DNA of 64,000 nucleotides from positions 1-64,000 of the forward strand of contig JAUIAS010000018.1 of NCBI GenBank assembly GCA_030425395.1. Direction: 5' to 3'. Numbering within the stretch: the first letter of the stretch is position 1; each line of letters opens with the position of its first letter. This document shows positions 16,534 to 26,564 of this stretch, in pieces. Source of the DNA: Alphaproteobacteria bacterium (GTDB lineage: Bacteria > Pseudomonadota > Alphaproteobacteria > Rhodobacterales > Rhodobacteraceae). A program made the position numbers and the translations under genes. The notes under the pieces were generated by a model, which had not been told where the DNA came from, made no database searches, and saw only the letters and a list, made by a program, of their open reading frames with translations.

Positions 16534-17688
16534 ATGACATCGTCCCCCAAACTATTCGAACCTATGAAATTGCGTGAACTGACCACCAGAAATCGCGTCG
16601 TGATTTCCCCGATGTGCCAGTATTCCGCCCATGACGGACATATGGACGATTGGCATCTTGTGAATCTGGGCCGGTTCGCAATAGGCGGTGCGGGGATCAT
16701 TTTCACCGAAGCAACAGCGGTTCAGAAATCGGGCCGTATCACCCATGGCTGCCCGGGTTTGTGGACCGATAGTCAGATTGCGGGTCATGCGCGTCTGACG
16801 CACTTTGCCCGGCGCAACGGGGCGATTCCGGCAATCCAGTTGGGGCATGCGGGCCGCAAGAGCGGGATGCAGCGCCCATGGTTTGGCAACGGGCCATTGA
16901 ACGACGATGATTTCCGGCGCGGGGACATGCCGTGGACTCCGGTCGGTCCCTCTGAAATCCCGGTCGCCGAAGGATGGCCGGTGCCGCATGCCCTGACGGC
17001 CCAAGATATCGCAACCCTGATCGAGGATTTCAAATCGGCGGCACAACGCGCCCTTGTGGCCGGGTATCAGATCGCCGAGATTCACGGCGCGCATGGCTAT
17101 CTGGTGCACAGTTTCCTGTCGCCATTGTCGAACAAGCGCACCGATGAATACGGAGGCGACTTGGCCGGGCGGATGCGGTTGGCTCTCCAGATCGCCAAGG
17201 CCGTCCGGGAGGTCTGGCCGGATAACCTGCCACTGTTCTTCCGCACATCGGCAGTGGATGGAACGCCAGAAGGTTGGACATTGGACGATACGGTGGTCTT
17301 GGCGGCTGAGTTGAAGGCGCTGGGCGTCGATGTAATGGATTGTTCCTCAAGCGGGATCGCCGGAGCGGCCACCGCCGGGCTCAAGCACAAGCGCCAGCCC
17401 GGGTTTCAGGTTGGCTATGCTGACAGGGTGCGCAAGGACGTAGGCATGGCAACCATGGCCGTTGGTTTGATCACGCACCCCCAGCAGGCCGAGGAAATTC
17501 TGCAAGAGGGCAGCGCCGATCTGATTGCCATCGGACGCGAAGCCTTGGTCAACCCGATGTGGGCATTGCATGCGGCGCATGCGCTGGGTCAGGATACCGG
17601 GTTTGACACGTGGCCAGAACAATCGGGCTGGTGGCTGGCCGGGCGGCAGGCTACCTCGGATTTCTATCAACCCGACACTGCGGAATAG
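16534..17688 (+). CDS. NADH:flavin oxidoreductase, old yellow enzyme family
   Basis: This 384-residue FMN-dependent TIM-barrel ene-reductase is of the XenA/YqjM (NamA) class. Visible motifs are [25 protein letters not shown] at the N-terminus (shown here only in part as [11 protein letters not shown]), [10 protein letters not shown], the substrate-binding [25 protein letters not shown] and the phosphate-binding [10 protein letters not shown]. Such enzymes reduce activated C=C bonds. Some act in aromatic or terpenoid catabolism, which would suit the neighbouring gentisate genes. ACAGGAG precedes the ATG at 16534. The physiological substrate is unknown. Confidence 0.9.
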   Translation: MTSSPKLFEPMKLRELTTRNRVVISPMCQYSAHDGHMDDWHLVNLGRFAIGGAGIIFTEATAVQKSGRITHGCPGLWTDSQIAGHARLTHFARRNGAIPAIQLGHAGRKSGMQRPWFGNGPLNDDDFRRGDMPWTPVGPSEIPVAEGWPVPHALTAQDIATLIEDFKSAAQRALVAGYQIAEIHGAHGYLVHSFLSPLSNKRTDEYGGDLAGRMRLALQIAKAVREVWPDNLPLFFRTSAVDGTPEGWTLDDTVVLAAELKALGVDVMDCSSSGIAGAATAGLKHKRQPGFQVGYADRVRKDVGMATMAVGLITHPQQAEEILQEGSADLIAIGREALVNPMWALHAAHALGQDTGFDTWPEQSGWWLAGRQATSDFYQPDTAE

Positions 17689-17708
17689 CAACGAAAGACG
17701 CAGAAAGT

Positions 17709-18737
17709 ATGCGCACCACCAAAACCATCCATGTCATTTCCGCGCATGCCGAAGGCGAGGTCGGCGACGTGATCGTGGGTGGTGTTGCGCCGCCCCCCGG
17801 CGATACACTTTGGGAACAAAGTCGGTGGATCGCGGAAGATGGCCGGTTGCGAAATTTTGTTCTGAACGAACCACGTGGCGGAGTTTTTCGCCACGTGAAC
17901 CTTCTGGTTCCACCCCGCGATCCCAAGGCGGACGCGGCATTCATCATCATGGAGCCGGAAGACACGCCGCCGATGTCGGGATCAAATTCGATCTGTGTTG
18001 CGACGGTACTTCTGGATGCAGGCATCATCGAAATGTCCGAACCGATCACCGAATTCACGCTCGAAGCCCCCGGCGGGCTTGTCCGGGTTCGGGCAGAGTG
18101 TCGTGATGGCAAGGCCGAACGGATATTCGTGCAGAACCTGCCCAGTTTTGCCCAAACGCTCGATGCGGCACTGGAGGTAGCGGGTCTTGGCACGCTGCGC
18201 GTCGACACGGCCTTTGGTGGCGATAGTTTTGTCATTGTCGATGCTGCATCGCTGGGCCTGACTTTGACCGCGGATGAGGCACACGATATTGCCCGGATAG
18301 GGTCCGGAATTGCCAAAGCGGCAACAGAGGCTATCGGCTTTCACCATCCTACAAACCCCGACTGGAAACATATTTCCTTTTGTCTTTTTGCCGGTCCCTT
18401 GCACGATGACGGAACAGAACTCCGAGCTGGGGCCGCCGTGGCGATCCAGCCCGGCAAGGTTGACCGGTCGCCGACCGGGACCGCCCTTTCCGCGCGAATG
18501 GCAGTTTTGCACGCGCGGGGTCTGATGCAGATCGGCCAGCAACTGATCACAAGGTCGGTGATCGGATCGACATTCACAGGCCGAATTCTTGGGAAAACAA
18601 TGGTCGGAGACATGCCTGCCATTGTGCCTGAAATCAGTGGGCGTGGGTGGATTACCGGCATTCACCAACACATGCTTGATCCGTCTGACCCTTGGCCCGA
18701 AGGATACAGACTGACCGATACATGGGGTGCGCGATGA
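17709..18737 (+). CDS. Proline racemase family protein with non-canonical active-site residues
   Basis: This is a 342-residue member of the proline racemase / hydroxyproline epimerase / trans-3-hydroxyproline dehydratase family (opening [15 protein letters not shown], later [37 protein letters not shown]). The two catalytic positions are usually Cys/Cys, or Cys/Thr in the dehydratases. Here the first is Ser90 in PPMSGSNSI, in place of MCGH, which also loses the His. The second is Thr256 in DRSPTGTA. No catalytic Cys remains at either site, so classical two-base racemisation is unlikely. It lies 20 bases behind the oxidoreductase gene and probably shares its transcript. The reaction is not predictable. 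Confidence 0.82.
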   Translation: MRTTKTIHVISAHAEGEVGDVIVGGVAPPPGDTLWEQSRWIAEDGRLRNFVLNEPRGGVFRHVNLLVPPRDPKADAAFIIMEPEDTPPMSGSNSICVATVLLDAGIIEMSEPITEFTLEAPGGLVRVRAECRDGKAERIFVQNLPSFAQTLDAALEVAGLGTLRVDTAFGGDSFVIVDAASLGLTLTADEAHDIARIGSGIAKAATEAIGFHHPTNPDWKHISFCLFAGPLHDDGTELRAGAAVAIQPGKVDRSPTGTALSARMAVLHARGLMQIGQQLITRSVIGSTFTGRILGKTMVGDMPAIVPEISGRGWITGIHQHMLDPSDPWPEGYRLTDTWGAR

Positions 18738-18747
18738 ATTCAGATTC

Positions 18748-21700
18748 TCAGTAGTCGCGTTCAAAGAACACGCCGATGCCGGTATTTCCGTCCGAGGCAA
18801 CGCTGCCCTTGACCGTCAGCGAAGGGTTGAGATCAAGGTTCAATGTCACCTCGCCAGTATCGTTGCCTACGGTGAAATCGGTATAGACGTTCTGTGAGAT
18901 ATATTTCCCCGCGCGAACTGCGGTGCCGCCGTTTTCGTCGGTGACGACATCGAGATCGTCCAGATTCAAACCGCTGCGCAACCGCCCAACCAAATCACTG
19001 CTGTTGTTGCCCGCGAGGGTCGCCACGGCTGAGGCGAGCTGAAGCGTCTGAAAGGCAGACAGTTCTGACAGGCTGCGACCAAAGAAAAGCTGGGCCAAGA
19101 CCTCGTCTTCAGGGGCTTCGGGGGTGGATTCAAAACTGACCTCCGGGGCCGAGGCCGATCCCTCGACAATGATGCTTGCCGTGCCTGCCGTGGTCGCGCT
19201 TGTCGCCACAAGCCGGATTGCCGGGTCAAGCCCCCCCTGAAACCCGGCGCTTCCCTCGGACAGGTCGAACCTCCTGCCCAGCAGGTCCAGCCGTCCGCGC
19301 ACCAGATTGATGGACCCGGTGGAGGCCACGGCGTCTGATGTGCCGCCAATCCTGAGATTGCCTGCCATTTCAGCATCGAGGCCCCGCCCCCGCACAAACA
19401 GTCGGCCGGGAATGTTCAATGCGACATCCAACCGGTAGGGCCGGCCTGCCGAGGCTCGCCGCGTGCTGGCATCTAGGATCAGGCCCGCGCGGACCCTGTT
19501 TGCCCGCGATGCCGGTTTTTCGCCGATATGTTGAATGTTGGGCAGGCTTCCTGCCGTGCTCAGGGCCGAAGGTTGCACCAAAATAGTGGTTTCACCCAAT
19601 GTGACCGTGCCCTTGATCAATGCACCCCCGGTTAGAGGGCCAGTAACGGAAAGAGCAGCACCGACAGTCGTCTGGTAGAGGCGCGGATCGCTGATAACCA
19701 GATCATCAATTGATATCGCCAGATCCCCAATGGCACTTGCATCAATCGTGACTGTGCCATCGGTTCGCAAAGAGCCACCAGATGCACCACGTGCTTGTGC
19801 GGATATGCGTGCGGTGCCGTTGGCCAGCCCGATACCCGCCTCGATATCCTCAAACACCAGGCCCGATCCCGGATCGACGAACCGGGCACCGGCCACGTCG
19901 ATCTGGCCTGAAACGGCGGAAAGGTCGGTTCCGCCCCTCAGGGCCATGTCGAATTGAGCGGTGCCGATCACCGAACGAGGCTTTACAAACGGTTCGGACA
20001 AAGCCAGCGGCAAGCGGCCCGTCATGTTCAGATCAGGTGTGCCCTGATCATCAACTTTTCCCGTTATTCGTGCCACGATCCCCCCGGCACCAGACGTGTC
20101 AAGTTGAACCGACCAGCCTCCGTTTGCACGATCTGCACGGGCGGATACCTGCACCGGTCCCGACAAGTCAGGCACCAATGGCGAAATGTCGGGAAGAGAT
20201 GCTTCAAGGGTTACTGCGGCATCGGAACCGGTCAGGGTCCCCAAAAGTTCGGCTGTGGTTCCATAGGGGGCATCAAACTTGCTTGCGGTGTTCCAGGCAC
20301 CCGATGAATCGCGCGACAGTGTGCCGGACGCCGCCAACGCACCGGTATGATCCGGGATCAGACGCGCTACGTCGTTGATCCGCACAGCGTAATCCAACTG
20401 ACTGTTGCGGCTTGCGACAGCACCTTGAACCTTGGCTGAGAATTCGGAGCTTGTCATTTCAAAGCGATCAATAAAGAGCCCCTCGGTCCCACGCCTCGCA
20501 CGAACGGCGATTTCGCTGTTCCCCCGTGTCAGTGCGTCGATCTGATCTTGCCCGGTTGTCAGGTCCATGGCCTGACCGGTCAGCTTGATGTCAAAACTGC
20601 CATCAAGCGGTGTCGCGCGCCCGCTTGCACTCATATCCAGCGACCCGCCAAGGGGTTGGCCCGCGATGCCGGAAAATCGGTTCAGATCATCCGCCGCAAA
20701 GGAGACATCGAAGGCGACATCGACGTCTGTGTCGAACCCGGTCACTTTGGCATCCCCTCGCAGGGCATAGCCCGGACCCGCAAGCGTGAACTCCTGCAAA
20801 GACAGGCTTTCGCCCTGCCGCAGGTCAATCGACGTGGACAAGCGCGTCTGATCGCCAATGATCCCGTCAAGGTCCGAGGCACCCAGATCCAGTCCGCTCG
20901 CTCCGGCCGACAGCTTGCCGCGCATCCATGCCGCAGCGGTTTCCGGGCCTTGTTGGGGGTCCGAGATATTGCCATCAAAGCCGACTAGGATTCTTTCGGC
21001 GCTCATGTCTTCGCGTTGTAGCCCGGAAACGCTGGCGCGTGCCACAATGGCATCGCCTTGGGCGGCGTCGAAAGTCACAAGGAAATCGGCTGTGTCGATC
21101 CGGGTGTCGCTTCCTGGCAGGGGCAACAAGACGGGCTTACCGTTTGTGTCCGCATCCGCGATCCGTCCGCGAATATTCAGGCGCGTAGGCCAACCCGATG
21201 GGTTCAGGTCGATCCGACCGCCCAACGAAACTGCCCGCGCATCAAGGCGTAGTCTGGACAGCGACAGCGCCCCAGAGGCATCCCGCGTCCCGCTCGCCGA
21301 CAGACCGACGTCTGGGCCAAAGAACGCGCTGTATTGCGGTGCAAACAAAGCCGTGACATCGCCGGACAAATTGGCGCTAAATCCGTGTCCGGCGTCTTGG
21401 GTGCCGGTCAGGATGACGGTGCCAGCCAAGCGGTCCTGATTATTGGTGCGCAACCGGATATCGGTGGTCAGATCGGCCAACGGACCCTCGCCTTGCACGG
21501 TCAGCGACAGCGAAGGCGCACCCGGGATATTCAGCAAGCGGGAAACCAGCCCGCCATCGGGTTCCTGAAAGGACAGATCAAGCGCGATGGACTGCGCCGC
21601 GTCGTCGTAATCAAGCGTCGCGTTGAACTGTCCGCCAGCGTCGAACCGCTGTAACGACAGTGCAACATTGGCACGCGTCTCATCCAGAAATGCACCACCT

Positions 21701-22176
21701 TCAAGGCCAAGGACGACAGCTTCGCCCAAAAGCGGTGTCCCCAACGTCATCCGGTCTATGGCCAGCGATCCGATCCGAATGGAGACCGGCAGGTCTGGAA
21801 ATGTAAATGGCGTTGCCTCTGCCTGAGGCAGATCGAGACCCTCTTGAGGAATCGGGGCGCGCAAGATCTCCAGCCGGGCTGCGCGCAGTGTTTCGACCTC
21901 AAGCGCACCACGCAGCAGTGCGCTGCGTGTCCAGTCTAGCTGCGCATCCTCCAGAATGAGCCAGACGCCGTCCCGGTCCGAGATGGTCAATCGGTCGAGC
22001 TGGGCCGTGGATGACAATGCGCCGGAGAACCCTGACACCGAGACATCCCGGCCATCCCCTGAAAGAGAGCTTTCGATAAGCTGTTCAAGATAGGACCCCT
22101 CGTCCCCGGCATCTTGGGCCAAGGTCGTTGTCCCAAAAAGGATGCAGAATAAAAGAGCGACCGCACGCTGCACCAT
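18748..22176 (-). CDS. tamB: TamB translocation and assembly module inner-membrane component
   Basis: This is a 1142-residue AsmA-like, lipid-bridge-type protein. A signal-anchor at residues 1-20 (VALLFCILFGTTTLAQ) is followed by a long repetitive beta-strand region and the C-terminal DUF490 domain (about 800-1142) ending in GIGVFFERDY. TamB spans the periplasm and works with TamA in outer-membrane protein insertion and phospholipid transport. The ATG at 22176 overlaps the tamA stop by one base (TGATG). A TTG one codon upstream is also in frame but the ATG is preferred. The gene is convergent with the proline racemase family gene. Confidence 0.92.
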   Translation of the reverse strand: MVQRAVALLFCILFGTTTLAQDAGDEGSYLEQLIESSLSGDGRDVSVSGFSGALSSTAQLDRLTISDRDGVWLILEDAQLDWTRSALLRGALEVETLRAARLEILRAPIPQEGLDLPQAEATPFTFPDLPVSIRIGSLAIDRMTLGTPLLGEAVVLGLEGGAFLDETRANVALSLQRFDAGGQFNATLDYDDAAQSIALDLSFQEPDGGLVSRLLNIPGAPSLSLTVQGEGPLADLTTDIRLRTNNQDRLAGTVILTGTQDAGHGFSANLSGDVTALFAPQYSAFFGPDVGLSASGTRDASGALSLSRLRLDARAVSLGGRIDLNPSGWPTRLNIRGRIADADTNGKPVLLPLPGSDTRIDTADFLVTFDAAQGDAIVARASVSGLQREDMSAERILVGFDGNISDPQQGPETAAAWMRGKLSAGASGLDLGASDLDGIIGDQTRLSTSIDLRQGESLSLQEFTLAGPGYALRGDAKVTGFDTDVDVAFDVSFAADDLNRFSGIAGQPLGGSLDMSASGRATPLDGSFDIKLTGQAMDLTTGQDQIDALTRGNSEIAVRARRGTEGLFIDRFEMTSSEFSAKVQGAVASRNSQLDYAVRINDVARLIPDHTGALAASGTLSRDSSGAWNTASKFDAPYGTTAELLGTLTGSDAAVTLEASLPDISPLVPDLSGPVQVSARADRANGGWSVQLDTSGAGGIVARITGKVDDQGTPDLNMTGRLPLALSEPFVKPRSVIGTAQFDMALRGGTDLSAVSGQIDVAGARFVDPGSGLVFEDIEAGIGLANGTARISAQARGASGGSLRTDGTVTIDASAIGDLAISIDDLVISDPRLYQTTVGAALSVTGPLTGGALIKGTVTLGETTILVQPSALSTAGSLPNIQHIGEKPASRANRVRAGLILDASTRRASAGRPYRLDVALNIPGRLFVRGRGLDAEMAGNLRIGGTSDAVASTGSINLVRGRLDLLGRRFDLSEGSAGFQGGLDPAIRLVATSATTAGTASIIVEGSASAPEVSFESTPEAPEDEVLAQLFFGRSLSELSAFQTLQLASAVATLAGNNSSDLVGRLRSGLNLDDLDVVTDENGGTAVRAGKYISQNVYTDFTVGNDTGEVTLNLDLNPSLTVKGSVASDGNTGIGVFFERDY

Positions 22177-23987
22177 CAAAACGCCTGCCCTATTCCGATG
22201 TAAAGCTTGAACCCGTCATCGCCCGGCCCGGAAACTGGCAGGCCGACGTCGACGCGAAGCGGCCCGATGCTCGTGTCATAGCGTAACCCGACCCCGGCAC
22301 CGCTGTGCCATGTGCCTGACCCGTCAGGGAACATTTCGGCCCCGATATACCCTGCATCGGCAAACAGGACCGAGCTTATGTCATCGGTAATCCCGATCCG
22401 CAGTTCCGCAGAAAGCCCGAGAAAGGACCGCCCGCCCACATATTGCCCTCCGCCAAGGTGAATGGAGTTGGACTGGAATGGTTGCCCCCGCACCGTGCCG
22501 CCGCCGCCGGAAAAGAACAGCAGATCAGCAGGTGACTGTGCAAGCGAAGGACCGGCAACCGACCCGATTTGAAACCGCCCCGCGATCGTTACGGGCCGGG
22601 TTGAGCCAAAGCTGTGATACGCTCGGAGGTCTGCGGTGGTGGCAGCGCCATTCGGAATTCCGCTGATCCCCACAAAAGGGGTCAATTCAACATTGGCGTA
22701 CCAACCATTGGTCGCATTCAGAGGCGCGTCGCGGTAATCGAAAACCGCCGCCAGTGGCAACATCAGCATCGTGTAATCGCGCCGTCCGAAGGCATCAGTG
22801 GTGCGCGCCCGTCTGGCACCGATCCCCAGATCATATGTGCGGTTGGCCGAGGCATAGCGCCGAATGCCGGTCAGGACCGTCGCACTGGTTGAATCGAGCG
22901 TTGCATCGTTGCGGCGCTCGATTTCGATTTCGGCAAAGAAGTCTGTGTCTTCGTTGAAGGTCGCGGGCCGGTCGAAACGGATCGAGGCGTTGCCGTCCAC
23001 GCCGCCGGTTTGGCCGCCTATTCCGGAAACCTCAGCATCAATACGCAGCCGTTCCGCCCCACCCAACAAGTTGCGATGCAACCAATACGCAGAGAGGGCG
23101 ACGCCATCCAGAGATGACACCTCTGCCCCGGCACCCAACGATCGGGGAAGCCTGTCAGACACATCTGCGGTGATGGCAAGCGTGCCATCCTGCGCGATGG
23201 TGTCCGCTTCGGTCAGAATTGCAGCGCCAAAGGTTCCGGTGCGGCGCAGGCGCGTGGTTGAGGCCGCGATTTCATCTGGGTCGAACACGGTGCCTTCGGG
23301 CAGGCCAGCGATCTCGCGGATCCGGTCGGGGCGCACGCCCGTCGTGCCTGTGACCAAGAGTGGGTCAAAACGGACACGCGGACCCGGTGCAATCCGCGCG
23401 CTAACCGCAAGCTGACGGGTCGTGTGGTTGGCCGTGATCTGCTGCTGGGCAAGGCGCGCCTTGGCATGGCCCTGTTGCCGCCATCCTTCTATCGCGGCGT
23501 CAACCGCGGATCGTATTGACGCAAGCGAGGCAGGCTGCCCGGTGGCAAGGGCTGGCGACATAAGCGCGCCATTGGCCAAAGGTCCGATATTCGTTTTTCC
23601 AAACCGGAATGGCGGGCCTGTTTCGACATCAACCGCCACCGAGGCCACGGATACGGGCAGTTGGATCTGTGAAATGGTCGCGGCTTCTCTGCCGTCGATG
23701 CGGATTTTGACCGTTCCCGCAAAATACCCATTGGCATAGAGTGCCTCTGTGATCCCTCTGTAATCGGCCTGCGCGGCGGCGACGATCTCTTGCGGTGAGG
23801 GCTCCTGATCCTGTTGCTTGAGAAGGGTAAGGCTGGCGGCCCCTGCCAGAGAGTCGCGCAAGCCGCTGTCAGAAGCGTCGAAACGATATTCAAACGCATG
23901 CACTGGCGCGGCCAGCGCCATGGCAATCATCGTCCAGAAATATCGTGTCAGCCTGACCAAAACGCCCCCACAGGTTACTGCCCGCAC
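22176..23987 (-). CDS. tamA: TamA outer-membrane assembly factor (Omp85 family)
   Basis: This protein of up to 603 residues has a signal sequence (about residues 10-31, ending VHAFEY), three POTRA-like domains (about 32-270) and a C-terminal 16-stranded Omp85 barrel (about 280-603). The barrel region includes FFSGGGGTVRGQPFQS (the VRGY-like loop 6 motif) and ends GDDGFKLYIGIGQAF with a terminal Phe. It pairs with TamB for outer-membrane assembly. The exact start is uncertain: initiation at a downstream GTG or ATG (VRLTRYFWT or MIAMALAA) would also leave a signal peptide. Confidence 0.92.
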   Translation of the reverse strand: MRAVTCGGVLVRLTRYFWTMIAMALAAPVHAFEYRFDASDSGLRDSLAGAASLTLLKQQDQEPSPQEIVAAAQADYRGITEALYANGYFAGTVKIRIDGREAATISQIQLPVSVASVAVDVETGPPFRFGKTNIGPLANGALMSPALATGQPASLASIRSAVDAAIEGWRQQGHAKARLAQQQITANHTTRQLAVSARIAPGPRVRFDPLLVTGTTGVRPDRIREIAGLPEGTVFDPDEIAASTTRLRRTGTFGAAILTEADTIAQDGTLAITADVSDRLPRSLGAGAEVSSLDGVALSAYWLHRNLLGGAERLRIDAEVSGIGGQTGGVDGNASIRFDRPATFNEDTDFFAEIEIERRNDATLDSTSATVLTGIRRYASANRTYDLGIGARRARTTDAFGRRDYTMLMLPLAAVFDYRDAPLNATNGWYANVELTPFVGISGIPNGAATTADLRAYHSFGSTRPVTIAGRFQIGSVAGPSLAQSPADLLFFSGGGGTVRGQPFQSNSIHLGGGQYVGGRSFLGLSAELRIGITDDISSVLFADAGYIGAEMFPDGSGTWHSGAGVGLRYDTSIGPLRVDVGLPVSGPGDDGFKLYIGIGQAF

Positions 23988-24085
23988 CGTTCGGCACAGA
24001 TCACACCGCCCCGTCTTCGCGTGGCCCGCCGCGAATGACCAGAGGCAAACGCAACTTTGGCAAGACCCCGCCGATTTAGGGCGTG

Positions 24086-25819
24086 TCAGAACCAGTCTGC
24101 GCGCATGTCATAGGCGGATTGGTCGTTTGCGGACAAGGTCCGGCACCAACCCTCGACGCGCGATAGTTCCCTGTGAAAGAAATAGCGCGCGGCCTGTGAC
24201 TTGCCATTCAGAAATCCGCTGGAACCCTCTGTCTTGGCTTTGTTGTTGGCGGCATTGACGATCCGCAGCCACATCCACCCCATCACGACATGGCCAAGGC
24301 AATCCAGATAAAGCGTGGCATTGGCCAACGCCCTGTCGGGGTCAGCGGCCAAACCACTGACCAGCGTGCCGGTTGTGGCCTCCAGTTGCGACAGGGCCGT
24401 GTGCAAGGGGTCGCCGAACTCCGCTGGGGCCATGGCAATGTCATCGCGGATCGCCGTGGCAAGCGCTTTTAGCCCGGCACCGTTGGACATGGGCACCTTT
24501 CGCGCCAACAGATCGAGTCCCTGAATGCCATGGGTGCCTTCGTGGATCGGATTCAGGCGATTGTCGCGGTAATGGCGTTCCACGGGATAGTCGCGGGTAT
24601 ATCCGGCCCCACCCAGGATCTGGATCGCGTGCTTGTTGGCTTCTAGACAGAATTCCGAAGGCCAGCTTTTGGCAATCGGGGTGAGCATTTCAAGCAAAGC
24701 CATGGCGGTTTCATCGCCGGCCTTGTGCCGGTCAACCAGCGTCGCGCACAAAATGGCCAGCGCCAATGCCGGTTCAACGGCCGCCTTTTGCGCAACAAGC
24801 AGGCGGCGAATATCCGCATGTTCGATGATTGGAATCTGGGGGGCCTTGGCATCTTTGCGGGTCACCGGGCGGCCCTGCGGGCGGTCCAATGCATAAGCCA
24901 GCGATGCCTGATAGCCGGCTTGCCCCAGGGCTGTCGCCCCCATGCCGACGCCGATGCGGGCTTCGTTCATCATCTGGAACATATAGAACAGGCCCTTGTT
25001 GGGTTCTCCTACCAATTCGCCGACACAATCGCCACGCTCGCCAAAGTTGAGCGCGCAATTCGTGGTTCCGCGATATCCCATCTTGTGATTCAGTCCGGCA
25101 AGGGTCACGTCGTTCTGGGTTCCGTCCAATCGGATCTTTGGCACGATGAACAGTGAAATGCCTTTGACGCCTGCGGGCGCATCTGGAAGCCGCGCCAGAA
25201 CCATGTGCACGATGTTTTCGCTGATGTCCTGTTCACCGCCTGAAATCCACATCTTGCGTCCGAACAAGCGATAGGTGCCGTCGTCGCCGGGTTCGGCGCG
25301 GGTTGTGATATCCGACAGCGATGATCCGGCTTGGGGTTCACTCAGGCACATTGTGCCGAACCACCGACCTTCGATCATGGGGGTCAGATAGTCGCGTTTC
25401 TGCGCCTCGGTGCCAAAGGATTGGATCAGCCGACCCGATCCTACGGTCAGCAAGCCGTAAGCCGATAGCGAAATGTTGGAGGCGGAAAAGATAAAGGCTG
25501 CTGCCTGATGAACGGTTTCGGGCAGGCCCATGCCGCCGAATTCCGCGTCAAATCCTGATGCGATAAACCCGGCTTTGACATATGCGTCCAACGCAGGTTT
25601 GACGACGTCGGGAAGGATTGCGCGCCCGTCTTCGAACCTGGGTTCCTGTTCGTCCAGAATTTTTCCATGGGGCAGGAAATGCTGGGTCGCGATCTGCTCT
25701 GCCGTGTCCAGTATCCCGGTCACTGCGGCCCGGTCCAGATCGTGCGCTTCGATCAACGGGTCGATGGCGGCCACATCGAAAAGCTGAAACTCCAGATCTT
25801 GTCTGTCATATGCGCGCAT
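24086..25819 (-). CDS. Acyl-CoA dehydrogenase with extra C-terminal domain
   Basis: This is a 577-residue FAD-dependent acyl-CoA dehydrogenase of the long bacterial class, with an N-terminal extension and a C-terminal helical domain (about 465-577). Core motifs are TMCLSEPQAGSSLSDITT, WISGGEQD, ILGGAGYTRDYPVERHYRD and NPIHEGTHGIQGLDLLARK, whose Glu is at the usual catalytic position. The class includes fatty acyl-CoA dehydrogenases and the DmdC enzymes of dimethylsulfoniopropionate breakdown. This one is not clearly DmdC from its N-terminus. GAGGTGG precedes the ATG. It stands alone, without other beta-oxidation genes. Confidence 0.9.
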   Translation of the reverse strand: MRAYDRQDLEFQLFDVAAIDPLIEAHDLDRAAVTGILDTAEQIATQHFLPHGKILDEQEPRFEDGRAILPDVVKPALDAYVKAGFIASGFDAEFGGMGLPETVHQAAAFIFSASNISLSAYGLLTVGSGRLIQSFGTEAQKRDYLTPMIEGRWFGTMCLSEPQAGSSLSDITTRAEPGDDGTYRLFGRKMWISGGEQDISENIVHMVLARLPDAPAGVKGISLFIVPKIRLDGTQNDVTLAGLNHKMGYRGTTNCALNFGERGDCVGELVGEPNKGLFYMFQMMNEARIGVGMGATALGQAGYQASLAYALDRPQGRPVTRKDAKAPQIPIIEHADIRRLLVAQKAAVEPALALAILCATLVDRHKAGDETAMALLEMLTPIAKSWPSEFCLEANKHAIQILGGAGYTRDYPVERHYRDNRLNPIHEGTHGIQGLDLLARKVPMSNGAGLKALATAIRDDIAMAPAEFGDPLHTALSQLEATTGTLVSGLAADPDRALANATLYLDCLGHVVMGWMWLRIVNAANNKAKTEGSSGFLNGKSQAARYFFHRELSRVEGWCRTLSANDQSAYDMRADWF

Positions 25820-25949
25820 TGTTCCACCTCATTCCTTGCATGCGGCCAAGATAGGCCACTTGGCAAAGCCTTGCCCACTCTGACCCTGCGGCAGTTGAGT
25901 TCCAAGTCCAAAGCCCGTATTTGGGCTTAGGTATAATAAGGATCGGCGC

Positions 25950-26564
25950 GTGGCGAATTTCCTCTATCAGGGTGACCTACCCGACGGGCTCGACCTCGGG
26001 GCGTCGGTGGCTATAGATTGTGAAACTATGGGGTTGAACCCGCAGCGCGACAGGCTTTGCGTTGTGCAGCTTTCCGGTGGGGATGGGAACGCGCATATCG
26101 TCCAGATTGCCAAGGGGCAGCGCGACGCGCCCAACCTGTGCGCGCTATTGGTGAACCCGGACGTTCTCAAGCTTTTTCATTTTGGTCGCTTTGATATCGC
26201 GGCGATGTTTCACGCCTTTGGTGCGCTGGCGGCACCGGTCTATTGCACCAAGATTGCCAGCCGAATGGTGCGCACCTATACCGACCGGCACGGGCTGCGG
26301 AACCTGACCCATGAGTTGATCGGCGTGGATATTTCCAAGCAACAACAAATGAGCGATTGGGGCGCGCCAACCCTTACGGACGCGCAGCTCGAATATGCTG
26401 CGTCCGATGTGTTGCATCTGCATCGGCTTAAGGAGATGCTTGACGCACGGCTCGAACGGGAAGGGCGCACCGACATCGCCCAGGCCTGCTTTGACTTTCT
26501 CCCTACCCGCGCGCGGCTTGATCTGGCCGGGTGGCCGGATACAGACATTTTCGCACACTCATGA
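25950..26564 (+). CDS. rnd: Ribonuclease D-like 3'-5' exonuclease (exonuclease domain only)
   Basis: This 204-residue DnaQ-fold exonuclease has the DEDDy motifs IDCETMGLNP (Exo I), FHFGRFDIAAMF (Exo II) and QLEYAASDVLHLHRL (Exo III, YxxxD). The HRDC domains of full-length RNase D are absent, as in many alphaproteobacterial versions. It probably trims tRNA or other stable RNA 3' ends. The start is GTG at 25950 after AAGGAT. The stop overlaps the kdsD start (ATGA), so it opens the envelope-biogenesis operon that follows. Confidence 0.85.
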   Translation: MANFLYQGDLPDGLDLGASVAIDCETMGLNPQRDRLCVVQLSGGDGNAHIVQIAKGQRDAPNLCALLVNPDVLKLFHFGRFDIAAMFHAFGALAAPVYCTKIASRMVRTYTDRHGLRNLTHELIGVDISKQQQMSDWGAPTLTDAQLEYAASDVLHLHRLKEMLDARLEREGRTDIAQACFDFLPTRARLDLAGWPDTDIFAHS

